A DNA stretch of 64,000 nucleotides, taken from contig JAHLYW010000043.1 in assembly GCA_025128135.1 (NCBI GenBank), positions 62,001-126,000 of the forward strand, given 5' to 3'. The DNA comes from Synechococcus sp. CS-1325 (lineage in GTDB: Bacteria; Cyanobacteriota; Cyanobacteriia; PCC-6307; Cyanobiaceae). The position numbers and the translations under genes were made by a program. The notes under the pieces are model-generated. The model saw only the letters and a program-made list of their open reading frames with translations. It did no database searches and was not told the origin of the DNA. Each line of letters opens with the position of its first letter. Position 1 is the first letter of the stretch. Positions 24,946 to 34,500 of this stretch are shown here, in pieces.

Positions 24946-27084
24946 GCCATCCAGCCGGCGGATCACCACCACGCCGGGCCGGGGGGGACGGCCGGGGGCG
25001 CCGGTGGGCCAGTTTGAGCCGAGTGACACCTGGCGCAGCTGGGGAAAGCGGACGCCCTCGCGATCGACCAGCTCGAAGGACTGAAACTCCTCCATGCCGG
25101 CCCGATGGGTGCCATTGGCCTCGCCAGGGTGCTGCACAGCCAGCAGCAGGCTGCGCTCGGCCGGATCGAGGGCGAGACCGCAGAGCTCACACTCGTTCGG
25201 GCCGATGGCGAAGCAGAGGGCCTCACCGGCGCCGCCCCCCTGGCGGGGCAGCAGCCAGCAGCTGTTGTTGCCGAACAGATCGGTGGAGGAGGAGCCACTG
25301 CTGCGATCGGTCACCATCCAGAGGTTGCCGGCCCGATCGAGGGCCAGGTTGTCGGGGTTGGTGAAGCCCATGCCCCCCGCCCAGGGTTCACCGCCGGTGG
25401 CCACCATCCGCCAGCGGAATCGCCCCTCGCTGGCGGGCCCGGCTTCACTCAGCCGCATCACGAAACCGTGGGGCCAGGTCATCTCCCCCTGCGGCCCCTG
25501 GAACATCGCCGGGTCAGCGCCGCCCTCGCTGTCGGAGCTGCCGGAGGTGAAGGCGATCAACAGGTCACCCGTCACCGGATCGAGATCGGTGTCCTCCGGC
25601 CGGGCCGTGGGGGTGGCGCCCACCGCATTGGCCGCCAGGTGAGCATCGATCAGGATCGCCCCCTGTTGCTCCTCACCATGACCTGGATAGAGGGCGGCCA
25701 GGGTGGGGAAGCGCCGCACGTACGCCCCCACCCCGGCATCGTCCAGGAAGGCGACGCCGCCGGCCTGGAGCCGGTCGGGGTTGGGAAGCATCACGGGCAC
25801 CGACAATCCGGCGTTGCCGAACCCCGAAGGCAGGAAGGGATCGAGGGGAGTGGAGGGCAGCAGCGGAATCCAGCTGCCGCTCCCATCGGCGAAGAATCGG
25901 GCCACCTCCAGCCGCCCCTGGCCGAACAGACGGGAATTGCGCTTGTCGCGCCGATCCTTCACCAGCCCGGCACTCACGAACCGGTAGAGGTGGCCGCCGC
26001 GGCGGTCGCAGCCGGAGTAAACCACAAGCGGCTGCTCCGCCTCGGCCCGCACCGCCACCGCCTCATGGCGGAAACGGCCGAGGGCGGTGTGCTTGGTGCC
26101 GGGGTCGGTGGGATCGGCCGGATCGATCTCCACCATCCAGCCGTATTTGTTGCCGGCCAGGCCATACACGTTGCCCAGTCCACTGAAGGATCCGGGCCGG
26201 CAGAGCAGGGGCCGCTCGCGGGGGTGCTGGGAGCTGCCGTCGGCATACACCGGCTCGACAACATGGGTCTGGAAGTTTTCCTCGGCGCTCAGCACCGTGC
26301 CCCAGGGGGTGGTGCCGCCGGCGCAGTTGGCAAATGTGCCGATCACCCGATCGGCGAGGCCGTCGTCGTAGCCGAGCCGCTGGCGGCGGCGGAACACGCT
26401 GGCCGCAGGCCCGCTCACCTTGAGGCGTTGCTCCGGCCGGCTCAGGCCGCTCAGGCCGGTGATCCGACGATCGAGGGGGCCGGGGGAGCGCAACCAGCCC
26501 CCGCCGGGTGCCGCCGCCAGGCTGGCCACGCCGATGCCGAGGTCGGTCATCGCCTGGTCCACAACGCCACGCAGCAGGGGCCAGAGGGGGTCCGCCGCCG
26601 CCAGGTCCGTGCAGTCGATCCGCCCACCGAGGGGCTGAAGGGCTTCAGCAAGCTCCGCAAAGGGCAGCGGCTGACCCACCACCTCAGCGAACCCCTCCAG
26701 CCAGGGCCGTTCGCTGATGTACTCGAAGTTGATGGTGAGCAGTGCCCGGCCCGGGCCCTGGGGGGTGAGGGCCAGGAAGTCGTTGTTGTAGCCCACCCGG
26801 CTGTCACCGAGGGGATCACCCCAGGCCAGCAGCAGGTCGGCGCGGAAGCCCTCCGGCACCACCAGCCGGTCCTCAACAACCTGGCGCCCATGGCGCCGGC
26901 GCTGCTCAGCGGCGGTGAGGCCATCGCTGGCCAGGGGGAGAGGGGCCAGAACCGGCTGGAAAGGCAAGACGGCAGCGGCAGGGCTGCTGGCAGCGACAGG
27001 GCCTGATCGCAGCGGTCCTGGAGCCGCCAGGGCTGCACCGCTCAAGCCGAGCAGAACCAGAAAGCGGCGGCGGGGAAGGGTCAT
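24925..27084 (-). CDS. phoX: PhoX-type alkaline phosphatase (DUF839)
   Basis: A 719-residue exported phosphatase that releases phosphate from organic esters. The N-terminus is Tat-like (PRRRFLVLLGLSGAALA), fitting a cofactor-loaded calcium/iron enzyme folded before export. Family landmarks: TPWGTVLSAEENFQTHV, GWMVEIDPADP, HEAVAV, YSGCDRRGGHLYRFV and DNLALDRAGNLWMVTD. The ATG at 27084 overlaps the stop of the phytase-like gene by four bases, so the pair is coupled and probably induced together in phosphate shortage. No Pho box was verified. Confidence 0.85.
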   Translation of the reverse strand: MTLPRRRFLVLLGLSGAALAAPGPLRSGPVAASSPAAAVLPFQPVLAPLPLASDGLTAAEQRRRHGRQVVEDRLVVPEGFRADLLLAWGDPLGDSRVGYNNDFLALTPQGPGRALLTINFEYISERPWLEGFAEVVGQPLPFAELAEALQPLGGRIDCTDLAAADPLWPLLRGVVDQAMTDLGIGVASLAAAPGGGWLRSPGPLDRRITGLSGLSRPEQRLKVSGPAASVFRRRQRLGYDDGLADRVIGTFANCAGGTTPWGTVLSAEENFQTHVVEPVYADGSSQHPRERPLLCRPGSFSGLGNVYGLAGNKYGWMVEIDPADPTDPGTKHTALGRFRHEAVAVRAEAEQPLVVYSGCDRRGGHLYRFVSAGLVKDRRDKRNSRLFGQGRLEVARFFADGSGSWIPLLPSTPLDPFLPSGFGNAGLSVPVMLPNPDRLQAGGVAFLDDAGVGAYVRRFPTLAALYPGHGEEQQGAILIDAHLAANAVGATPTARPEDTDLDPVTGDLLIAFTSGSSDSEGGADPAMFQGPQGEMTWPHGFVMRLSEAGPASEGRFRWRMVATGGEPWAGGMGFTNPDNLALDRAGNLWMVTDRSSGSSSTDLFGNNSCWLLPRQGGGAGEALCFAIGPNECELCGLALDPAERSLLLAVQHPGEANGTHRAGMEEFQSFELVDREGVRFPQLRQVSLGSNWPTGAPGRPPRPGVVVIRRLDGSALLNT

Positions 27085-28142
27085 CGGGGCGCCCGGCAGC
27101 GGGGGGCGATGCGGGCCAGGCGGTTCGCCTGCAGTGGACTGAAATTGTCATCGCTGACCAGCAGCAACGTCGGTCGTCCATCCGACAGTGGCGGGCCAGC
27201 GGCGAGACCTTCCCAGTTCTCTGGAGTGAGACCGGCAGCCAGCAGATCCCACTGCTGCAACGGGCCCGGAGCGGGGACGGCGGGCCCAGGGGTGGGCAGC
27301 AGCACCAGACGGCTCCACCAGCGCGCCGGGGCCTCATAGCCGCGGATCAGTCCGAGCAGACCAGCCGGAACTCCAGCCCGGCCACTCTCTCCGCGGAAGG
27401 CGAGCAGGTCGGTGAGGCCCCAGCGGGGGCCGCCGAGGGGAAGGTCGAACGACCCAAGCGGCTGAAAGCCAGGCGTCTGCGGCGACAAGCCAGCCACGGC
27501 GCCCGCCAGGGGGCCGAAGCCCAGCAGCCGGACCTGGCCGGGCGGATCCTGGAGCAAGGGCCGCTCCGCAGCCAGCAGCAACGTGCTGAACCGGGGCGGC
27601 AACAGGGTGAGTGATTCCGGCCCCTGGTTCACATCCAGTCCCCGTCCCGGCTGGGCACGCCAGTCGTCCGGGAGCTCCAGGGACTGGAGCAGTTGGCCGC
27701 TGCGCCGATCGAAACGCATCAAGCGGGCGGGTTGCTCCGTGGTGCGGCGCCCCTCACTGACGATCCAGAACTCCCGGTCCCGCAACACCAGCCCCTCGCC
27801 GTCCAGGGGTTGCTCGAAGGGCTGACCGTTGGCCGCGCTGAGCGGCAGGCGACGACCGAAGACAGGCGGCGGCGCAGCGGGAGAGCCCAGGCGATCAACG
27901 CCGTGAAGCGGAACCAGAAAAGGAAGCGGCGCATCACTGAGCAGCCAGAGGGTGGTTCCGTCTGAATCGAGGGCAGCGGCGGAAAAACCACCCAGCGGTT
28001 GGCCGTCACGGCCTTCGCGCGGCAACGGCACGTCGCCGATCAGCTCCCAATCACTGGGTGCAGGGCAAGGCATCACCCAGACCATGGCGGCGGGCTGAGG
28101 CGGCAAGGGAGACGGCGTGATGGGAACCAAGGGAAAACACAC
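27081..28142 (-). CDS. esterase-like activity of phytase family protein
   Basis: A 353-residue protein of the PF13449 type (beta-propeller phytase-like esterase). Recognisable segments: LGGFSAAALDSDGTTLWLLSD, LDGEGLVLRDREFWIVSEG, NQGPESLTLLPP and LLVSDDNFSPLQANRL. The start at 28142 is the longest form; the N-terminus lacks a classic signal peptide, and an internal ATG near residue 19 is possible. Coupled to phoX by ATGA overlap, which suggests joint use in scavenging organic phosphate. Confidence 0.8.
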   Translation of the reverse strand: MCFPLVPITPSPLPPQPAAMVWVMPCPAPSDWELIGDVPLPREGRDGQPLGGFSAAALDSDGTTLWLLSDAPLPFLVPLHGVDRLGSPAAPPPVFGRRLPLSAANGQPFEQPLDGEGLVLRDREFWIVSEGRRTTEQPARLMRFDRRSGQLLQSLELPDDWRAQPGRGLDVNQGPESLTLLPPRFSTLLLAAERPLLQDPPGQVRLLGFGPLAGAVAGLSPQTPGFQPLGSFDLPLGGPRWGLTDLLAFRGESGRAGVPAGLLGLIRGYEAPARWWSRLVLLPTPGPAVPAPGPLQQWDLLAAGLTPENWEGLAAGPPLSDGRPTLLLVSDDNFSPLQANRLARIAPRCRAPR

Positions 28143-28208
28143 CGGACCGGTTGTTCACGATGGCTGAAATCCCCTGAACAGGAGGCGGGGGATCGCCAGG
28201 AATCCAGC

Positions 28209-28250
28209 ACCGAACAGGCAGTACCGAACAGGCTTCACCGAACAGTCATC
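28209..28250 (+). repeat. three 14-bp tandem repeats
   Basis: ACCGAACAG recurs at 28209, 28223 and 28237 with an exact 14-base period in the gap between the phytase-like gene and the end of the histidine phosphatase gene, touching its stop codon at 28249. Confidence 0.8.
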
Positions 28251-29037
28251 AGAGGCTGGCCCACTGATCCGGCTTCAGGCTGGCCTGGACCGTGAAACCT
28301 CCCTTGCCGTCGGGCGTGAGCACGTAGGCGATTCCCTGGGGATCTGGATAGATGCCGGTTGCCGCCTCAAAGAGATCATCATGGCCAACAACCACGGTAT
28401 TGGTGCCCGGCCTGGGAGGCGCCGTGAGGAAGGGCAGCAGATTGGCCTTCATCTCAGCCATCTGAGCGTCGGTGTAATCCTCGAAGGGAAGAAAATTCAA
28501 CTTGGCAGACTGTTGATGCCGTCCGAAGGCCAGATCAGCCGTCTGCCAGGCGCGGCAATACTGGCTGCTGTGGACAGTGCCGACCGGAATCTTCAGCGTC
28601 TGGAAGGCCTTGCCAATCTCTCTGGATTGTTCGATGCCGGCTGCGCTGAGTTTGCGCTGGGTTTCGCAACTCGCCAGGCTCATCTTCGGATCGGCCTGGT
28701 CTGCGTAGTCTTTGGTGGTCTGGGCATGGCGGAAGTAAATGATGTTCCCGCCCGAGCGCAATGCCGCCAGCAGCTGCTGGGAGCCGAGCCTGTTCACGAA
28801 GGCGGCATTGGCCTTTTCACCTGCGCTCATCTCCTCAACCTTGCCCGCAGCCTCACCACCTTCGCCGCCCTGGCTCAGAAGCCAGCCGTCGGACTCGACA
28901 GGGAGGCCAACAATTGCTCCACTGCCGAATGATGCTGGTTCAACTGGAACCCTCATAGTGGCAGAAAAGACCGGAGTGACAGCGCCAACGATGCCAAGCC
29001 CAAGAAACAAGGCGATTGAAGTGTTTACTGGATGCAT
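28249..29037 (-). CDS. exported histidine phosphatase family protein
   Basis: A 262-residue protein. ATG 29037 gives a signal peptide (VNTSIALFLGLGIVGAVTPVFSA). The catalytic core starts with IIYFRHAQTT (RHA in place of the usual RHG), then RKLSAAGIEQSREIGKAF, SSQYCRAWQTADLAFG and the second His in VVVGHDDLFEAATG. It should be a periplasmic phosphomonoesterase of the phosphoglycerate-mutase-like clan; substrate unknown. Position beside phoX suggests phosphate release. The gene has more AT than its left neighbours and marks the start of the compositionally mixed stretch. Confidence 0.8.
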   Translation of the reverse strand: MHPVNTSIALFLGLGIVGAVTPVFSATMRVPVEPASFGSGAIVGLPVESDGWLLSQGGEGGEAAGKVEEMSAGEKANAAFVNRLGSQQLLAALRSGGNIIYFRHAQTTKDYADQADPKMSLASCETQRKLSAAGIEQSREIGKAFQTLKIPVGTVHSSQYCRAWQTADLAFGRHQQSAKLNFLPFEDYTDAQMAEMKANLLPFLTAPPRPGTNTVVVGHDDLFEAATGIYPDPQGIAYVLTPDGKGGFTVQASLKPDQWASL

Positions 29038-29334
29038 GACAAAGGGAAAGTTCTTAATTCTAGATAATCGCGGCAATCGCTCCAATCTCAATACTCAAAA
29101 GATACCCAATCGCTTGAGCATTGATACAAGATGTGTTACCGCTCAGTGTTACGTGGTTCCCTGATGCCGGGACACTCAGTTGTCAGAGCAGAGCAATGCC
29201 GTGCCGAGCCCGGGCTCGAACGGAGCAATGCCTCCACGCCTCGGTGTTCAGTTCGCTACTCCAGACGGTTACATACTTTCGTTCAGGCATACCCGCAGCC
29301 GAGACAATGATTGTCCAGAAGCAAGGCAGACAGG
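29038..29334. other. non-coding stretch, no convincing gene
   Basis: About 300 bases of mixed composition upstream of the histidine phosphatase gene. Several overlapping frames are open here, but none shows a recognisable domain or ribosome-binding site. No tRNA-like cloverleaf was seen. Confidence 0.5.
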
Positions 29335-29556
29335 ATGGATGGATTTGCAGAGGAGCAAGAATTCGGAAACCGAATTCTCCAACTCACCCAGCTCCGGGAT
29401 TGGTGCATGGAAAGGCTATCGGTTCTTTCACTCAGAGCCGACCCGGAGGATGCGCGGTGCCTCACCAGTGAACATCTGGAAATGCTGGTGGAAACAAATG
29501 CCTGGAAAACACTGTGGGTTGATGCGAGATGGCGAGGACAAAATCACCAGGGGTGA
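29335..29556 (+). CDS. possible small protein, unrecognised
   Basis: A 73-residue frame starting at ATG 29335 (in-frame TTG at 29311), encoding an amphipathic, Leu/Glu-rich sequence (EEQEFGNRILQLTQLRDWCM, SEHLEMLVETNAWKTLWVDA). Its stop lies one base from the end of the flavodoxin gene, which is how convergent real genes are packed in this genome. No domain is recognised, and it could be a chance frame. Confidence 0.35.
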   Translation: MDGFAEEQEFGNRILQLTQLRDWCMERLSVLSLRADPEDARCLTSEHLEMLVETNAWKTLWVDARWRGQNHQG

Positions 29557-29557
29557 G

Positions 29558-30081
29558 CTAGAACATACGAGGAGCTTCACGCCTCAGTTGAGCCAACCAG
29601 CTGATCAGTCGCTCATCTGTCAGGTCCGGCTCACTGTCTTCATCAAGTGGAAGCCCGCAGAACAGGCCATTCACAAGGCTCTTCGATTCAGAGTAGGTAT
29701 AGCCTGAAGGAGATACTTTGCCAACAATTGTTGCCCCAGACTGAAGAAATGCTGTGTACAACTCTTCCATGGCATCACAGAAATAGGCAGGATAAGATAA
29801 CGAATCACCCAATCCCACGATGGCCACGAAGCGTCCTGCCATCTGCAGATCAGGAATCAACTCCAAGTGACTGTCCCAGGCTGTACCTGAACGCATCGAA
29901 TCGGCTCCTATATTCCAGGTGGGCACACAACAGATCAAATCTGACCCTCCGGCCAGATCCTCAGTGACCGCGAGATCATCCACATCCTTCAGCATGGCCG
30001 TTGAGCCGATCAGCTCCGCCAGGCGGGTGGCGTAGCTTCCGTTTTCCCGGTGGTGGTAGCGAAGAAAATGCAAACAGCCAT
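29558..30081 (-). pseudogene. isiB: flavodoxin (IsiB type) with an N-terminal one-base frameshift
   Basis: Long-chain flavodoxin, the FMN electron carrier that replaces ferredoxin under iron limitation. The body is complete: CVPTWNIGADSMRSGTAWDS (FMN-binding loop), VAIVGLGDSLSYPAYFCDAM and CGLPLDEDSEPDLTDERL. The phosphate-binding N-terminus, MAVCIFFATTTGKTE from ATG 30081, lies in a different frame; the switch to SYATRLAELIG occurs at about 30035-30050. The 524-base span is one base short of a whole number of codons, so a single-base deletion (or a sequencing error) explains it. A frame open from GTG 30097 would lack the P-loop. Confidence 0.8.
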
Positions 30082-30117
30082 TGAATTGAATCAGCACCTA
30101 TGATGTTCCAGTCGTTA

Positions 30118-30147
30118 AATCTATGCCTTGGCAACTGAAACAAACAA
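30118..30147 (-). promoter_or_regulatory. candidate promoter of the flavodoxin gene
   Basis: On the minus strand TTGTTT (30147-30142), an 18-base spacer and TAGATT (30123-30118) lie about 40 bases before ATG 30081. Both hexamers are moderate matches; no clear Fur box was seen beside them. Confidence 0.3.
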
Positions 30148-30278
30148 TATTGAGTGACATCTACTCCATCGATGTGACATCATTCAGTTTCTTGAAGAGA
30201 AGACTGAAGGACAGGCCGCAAACACTGCCCCTAGTGCCATGATCGCCTGCATCTATCAAGCCACAAGCTCAGATTCGA

Positions 30279-31001
30279 TCATCCAGATCTGAATAGTTCT
30301 CTAGGCAATCTTGGCAAAATGGAGACAAGCCCTGGGTGGATAATCCAGGGCATCACCAATACTGGATTCACTGAATGCCAGTCAAGCCTGATGTCAGGCA
30401 AGTTCGCCTGGGAGTCGTAGCCCTGAATCCAGCGGCCAGATCCATTGAAGATGGGGTTACCTGGGTCTGTGACATTGCGCTGGGCCTGGGGTTTGGGATG
30501 ACCGAATACATCCCTTGGGAGTTGACGGCTCAACATCAGCAGATGATCCATCTCTGTCAATTGAGCAGGTGATTCCGGCTCTGCAGCCAGGGCAGTCCCG
30601 ACCGTAAGCGGCTGTGTCTCATCCACTTGCTTGCTGGCATCACCGGCCCGGCGTGAGGCCCGCTAGATCCGCTACACATCATCACAGCCCTCAGCCTCTG
30701 AAGCCTTCAGCTCAGCAGCCTTTACCTCAAGCTCCGCTTGAGCCTTGCGGATCCACTCCAACAGAGTGGAGCGGCCGTGCATCTCTTCCGGGAGTTCATC
30801 GACCCGCCTGCCCTAGCGATAATGCCAATTCTCCTTATCATCGATGAACTCGAACTTGCACAGCGGCCCACACATCTCGCCATCCTGCTGCCGCTCACAT
30901 CTGGGCATCCGCTCGTGGCTTGTGGCCCTTAAAATGCTGGCACTGGCATACAACTTGGTATGGTCAGGCACAACTTGGCCTAGGTTCGCCATCCCCGGCC
31001 T
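30279..31001 (-). pseudogene. degenerate IS1182-like transposase
   Basis: Three pieces occur in transposase order on the minus strand. The first (31001-30880) resembles the catalytic start, NLGQVVPDHTKLYASAS...SHERM, as in the DGTKxxANAS block. An in-frame TAG near 30814 is followed by RRVDELPEEMHGRSTLLEWI, the DELPEEL linker. After a frame change comes QRNVTDPGNP...RWIQGYDSQAN (about 30490-30380), the NFTDPxSR...GFIQGYNAQA block. It has stops, frameshifts and missing segments and is clearly inactive. Subfamily assignment is from memory of motifs. Confidence 0.65.
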
Positions 31002-31583
31002 TTGACAGATCCGACCTCGTAAAAGGCATTTTCGAGACTGGACGCCGAGTTGACATTGGTAGAAATCGCTCATTAGGGTGCTAGTTGCCTGTGAGAACCC
31101 AGAAGCAAGCGGCAACCCAGCAGGCATTCTCGATCTGGTACCTCCCACAAGCAGGCATGGGACCAGGTAGGTGGGAACTGGGAAGCCAGGTGCAGTAGGC
31201 GTACAGGAGTAGCAGAACAATCATCCTGGGGCGTACAGCTTCTGCAGACGTTGATCCTCCTGCCGGTTGACTGCGTGAATTGTCTCGAGATGAAGTTTAG
31301 CGGCCCGATCCGGAAAAAAAAGTGCAGTGAGTTCTCAGTAAGCCACTCGACAGCTATCGGCGTGAAGTGCAGCGTCTGGTCGGGATTCCAGGGGGGGGGG
31401 AGGTGGACTTGACCAGAGCCATTTGTCCTACTGAGAACAATGCAGCCACAGGGGGTTTAGGCGGAATTGGGAGCGGCTGTGGAGGGCCTGGGCGCTGATC
31501 AATACGCAACAGCCTCCTGACCGGGTGCCCGCAGCTGGGCTTGGATTGTGTAAAGTGTCCCCGATGAAAACTGGTATGCCTGC
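31002..31583. other. gap of about 580 bases with inverted repeat and G-run
   Basis: No gene is supported. It holds a run of ten G (31391-31400), an eight-A run near 31314-31321, and a perfect 10-bp inverted repeat, GTTCTCAGTA at 31331-31340 and TACTGAGAAC at 31429-31438. Probably decayed mobile DNA plus the upstream region of the RTX gene. Confidence 0.5.
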
Positions 31584-34500
31584 GTGGCCATTCTTAACGG
31601 CGACAATCTTAATAATATCCTGTTCGGCACCGCCTTCATGGATGTTATCAAAGGCTTTGCCCTTAACGATTTAATCAACGGAGCAGGCGGCACCGACTTC
31701 ATCGAAGGCGGAGCAGACGATGACATCCTTCTCGGCGGTGGCGGCAACGATACCATCTATGGCGACAATGAAGCAGGAGGCGCTGTAACAGGCAACGACC
31801 TCCTCGATGGCGGGGCCGGCGATGACTTGATCGATGGCGGCAGGGGCAACGACACCATCTATGCCAACGAGGGCAGCGACAGAGTGTTTGGTGGCGAGGG
31901 CGACGATGAATTCTATTTGCATGGCGACGGCCTCGGCGGAGATGTTTTTCTCTCCGACTCGGGTGGCATCGATACAGTGAATTTTTCGCTTGCAGGGGCC
32001 GGCGTCAGCGCAGAACTATCCAGTGCATCGTCTGGTGTCATTCGGTCTTTCAATGTTGATGGGCGGACGATTCGTTTGGGAGCCCTTGGTGTTGGAGGTC
32101 TGCCGTTCATCCAACCCAGCACGTTTGAAAACGCAGTCGGCAGCGCTTTTAACGACAGGCTTGTTGGCAACGAAGTTGCGAACATTCTTCAAGGTGGCGA
32201 TGGCAACGACCGGCTTTTCGGCGAGGGCGGCGACGACATGCTGTTTGCGGGCGCTGGGACGGACTACCTAAGCGGCGGGATTCAGTCCACGCTTCACGAA
32301 ATAACTGTCAACTCTTCTATTGATGTTGCTCCTGAATTTGCGCCGATAGATAACTTCAAGCTACAGTTCGAGTCGTTCGATCCGGGCGGCGACCAAGCGC
32401 CGGGGTCTGGAACAAGCACCCGTGTCCGCGTTTCGTTCGACATCTTCACGAACGACAGCGTCGATGTTTCAGATACGACATTCTTCTTTAACGTCTCTGT
32501 GAATGGGGTCAATACCTCCTTTTCCTTCGAAAGCACCCCAGCCTTTGTCCTTAATGAGTATAGCGAGGTCGTCGCCACGGGCACGCTTGGAGGCAAGTTT
32601 GCAAAGACATTCGACCTGATCGTGCCTGGCCTTGTTTTGGGCGGCAGCAATGTGATTGGGATACAGGTTTCGGCGTCAAATAATTATAACGATGTCATAG
32701 ATGGACCTCAAAACGTAAGCGACCTGCTCGCCCAGCAATTCACGGTCGACAGCAGCGTGACGCCCTTCTCCGGCAACGATACGTTGGACGGCGGCGCCAA
32801 CGGGGCAGGCGTGACGACCATGCGTGGCAGCGACGGAGACGACACCTATATCGTGCGCGACGCAGCTGATCTGGTTCAGGAAAACACGGACGACGGAACA
32901 GACATCGTACAGACAGATATCAGCTATACGCTTCCCTTCGCAGTGGAGAATCTGGTTCTGCTGGCCGACGCGAACATCAATGGAACTGGTAACGACTTAA
33001 ACAATACGATTACGGGGAACAACGGCGACAACGTATTGCTCGGGGGCTTTGGTAATGACACGCTGATCGGCGGATTGGGCAACGATGTATTGGGCACCAG
33101 CGATCTGAGCAGCGAGTTGGGCGACGACGTGATGATGGGCGGCGGCGGCAACGACCTCTATTTCCTCCGCGATGCCGGAGATGCCGTGATTGAGTCGCTG
33201 GCGGGACCAGCGGGTGGTGTCGATACTGTCATTTCAACCATTTTCAATTACACGCTCGGCGCGAACATAGAGAATGCCGAGCTGTTTCCCACGTTCGGGT
33301 TAAGTCTCACGGGTAACGCGCTGGACAATCGCCTCACTGGAAATCTGGGCAACAACGTCCTGAATGGCGGTCTGGGCAATGACACCATGACTGGCGGCGA
33401 TGGCAACGATACCTATTTCGTTGGGCAGACTGGTGATCTGGTTGTCGAAGCCAACGGGAGCTTTTCGGCCGGATCGAGGGATGGGGTGCAGTCGTCCCTT
33501 GCGACCTATACGTTAACGAACCATGTCGAGAACCTGACCCTGTTGACCGGAGCAGTTACGGGCATTGGCAATACCCTCGACAACGTCATTACCGGCAATT
33601 CTGCGAACAACTCACTCAGCGGTGGCAACGGCAACGATACCTTGAACGGTGGACTTGGTGTCGACACGATGAACGGCGGAGCCGGCATTGATACCTATGT
33701 CATTGATACGCTGGGCGATGTCATTTTTGATTCGTCTGGTATCGATGCCATCCAGGCCAATTTCAACGCGACGCTGAGCATCTTCTCGCAGATTGAGAAC
33801 CTCACCCTGACAGGCTTTGCCTTCCAAGGCTCTGGCAATGGGTTGGCGAACCGCATTGTGGGCACGTCGCTTGCGAATTCCCTCATCGGAGAAGCTGGCA
33901 ATGACACGTTGGAGGGCGGCTCGGGCAACGACCTCTTGACCGGCGGGATCGGCAATGACCGGCTCGATGGCGGGATTGGCAACGACACGATGACCGGCGG
34001 CGACGATAACGACGTCTATCTCGTGGATGCGACCGGCGACACGGTTGTCGAACTGCCAGGCGGTGGCACCGCCGATCGAATCGAGAGCACAATTACCATC
34101 GCGGCGCTGGCGGCGGAGGTGGAGCAGCTGACGCTCTTGGGAGCAGCAAACCTCAACGGCACGGGCAATGCGCTAGCCAATCGGATAGTCGGCAATACCG
34201 GGAATAACATCCTGGACGGCGGTGCCGGTGTGGACATCATGGTCGGCGGTGCGGGCAACGATGTCTACAAAGTTGATGTGACTGGCGAATCGGTCGTTGA
34301 ACTTTCAGGCGAAGGCATTGACCGGGTTGACAGCCTGGTGTCCTATGCACTGACTGCCAATGTTGAGAACCTCACTCTGCTTGGTCTGGCGAACATCAAC
34401 GGCACGGGCAACACGCTCGCTAACACGATTGTCGGCAATGGCGCGGATAACGTGCTGAACGGCGGCGTGGGCGGCGGCGACGTTCTGCGGGGTCTGGGCG

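Noticed and set aside
30614..30932. Plus-strand small frames over the IS1182-like remnant
   Set aside because: They are antisense to recognisable transposase motifs on the minus strand and have no features of their own.
31564..31672. ATG 31564 as start of the RTX gene
   Set aside because: It is out of frame with the RTX repeats and runs into a stop after about 35 codons.
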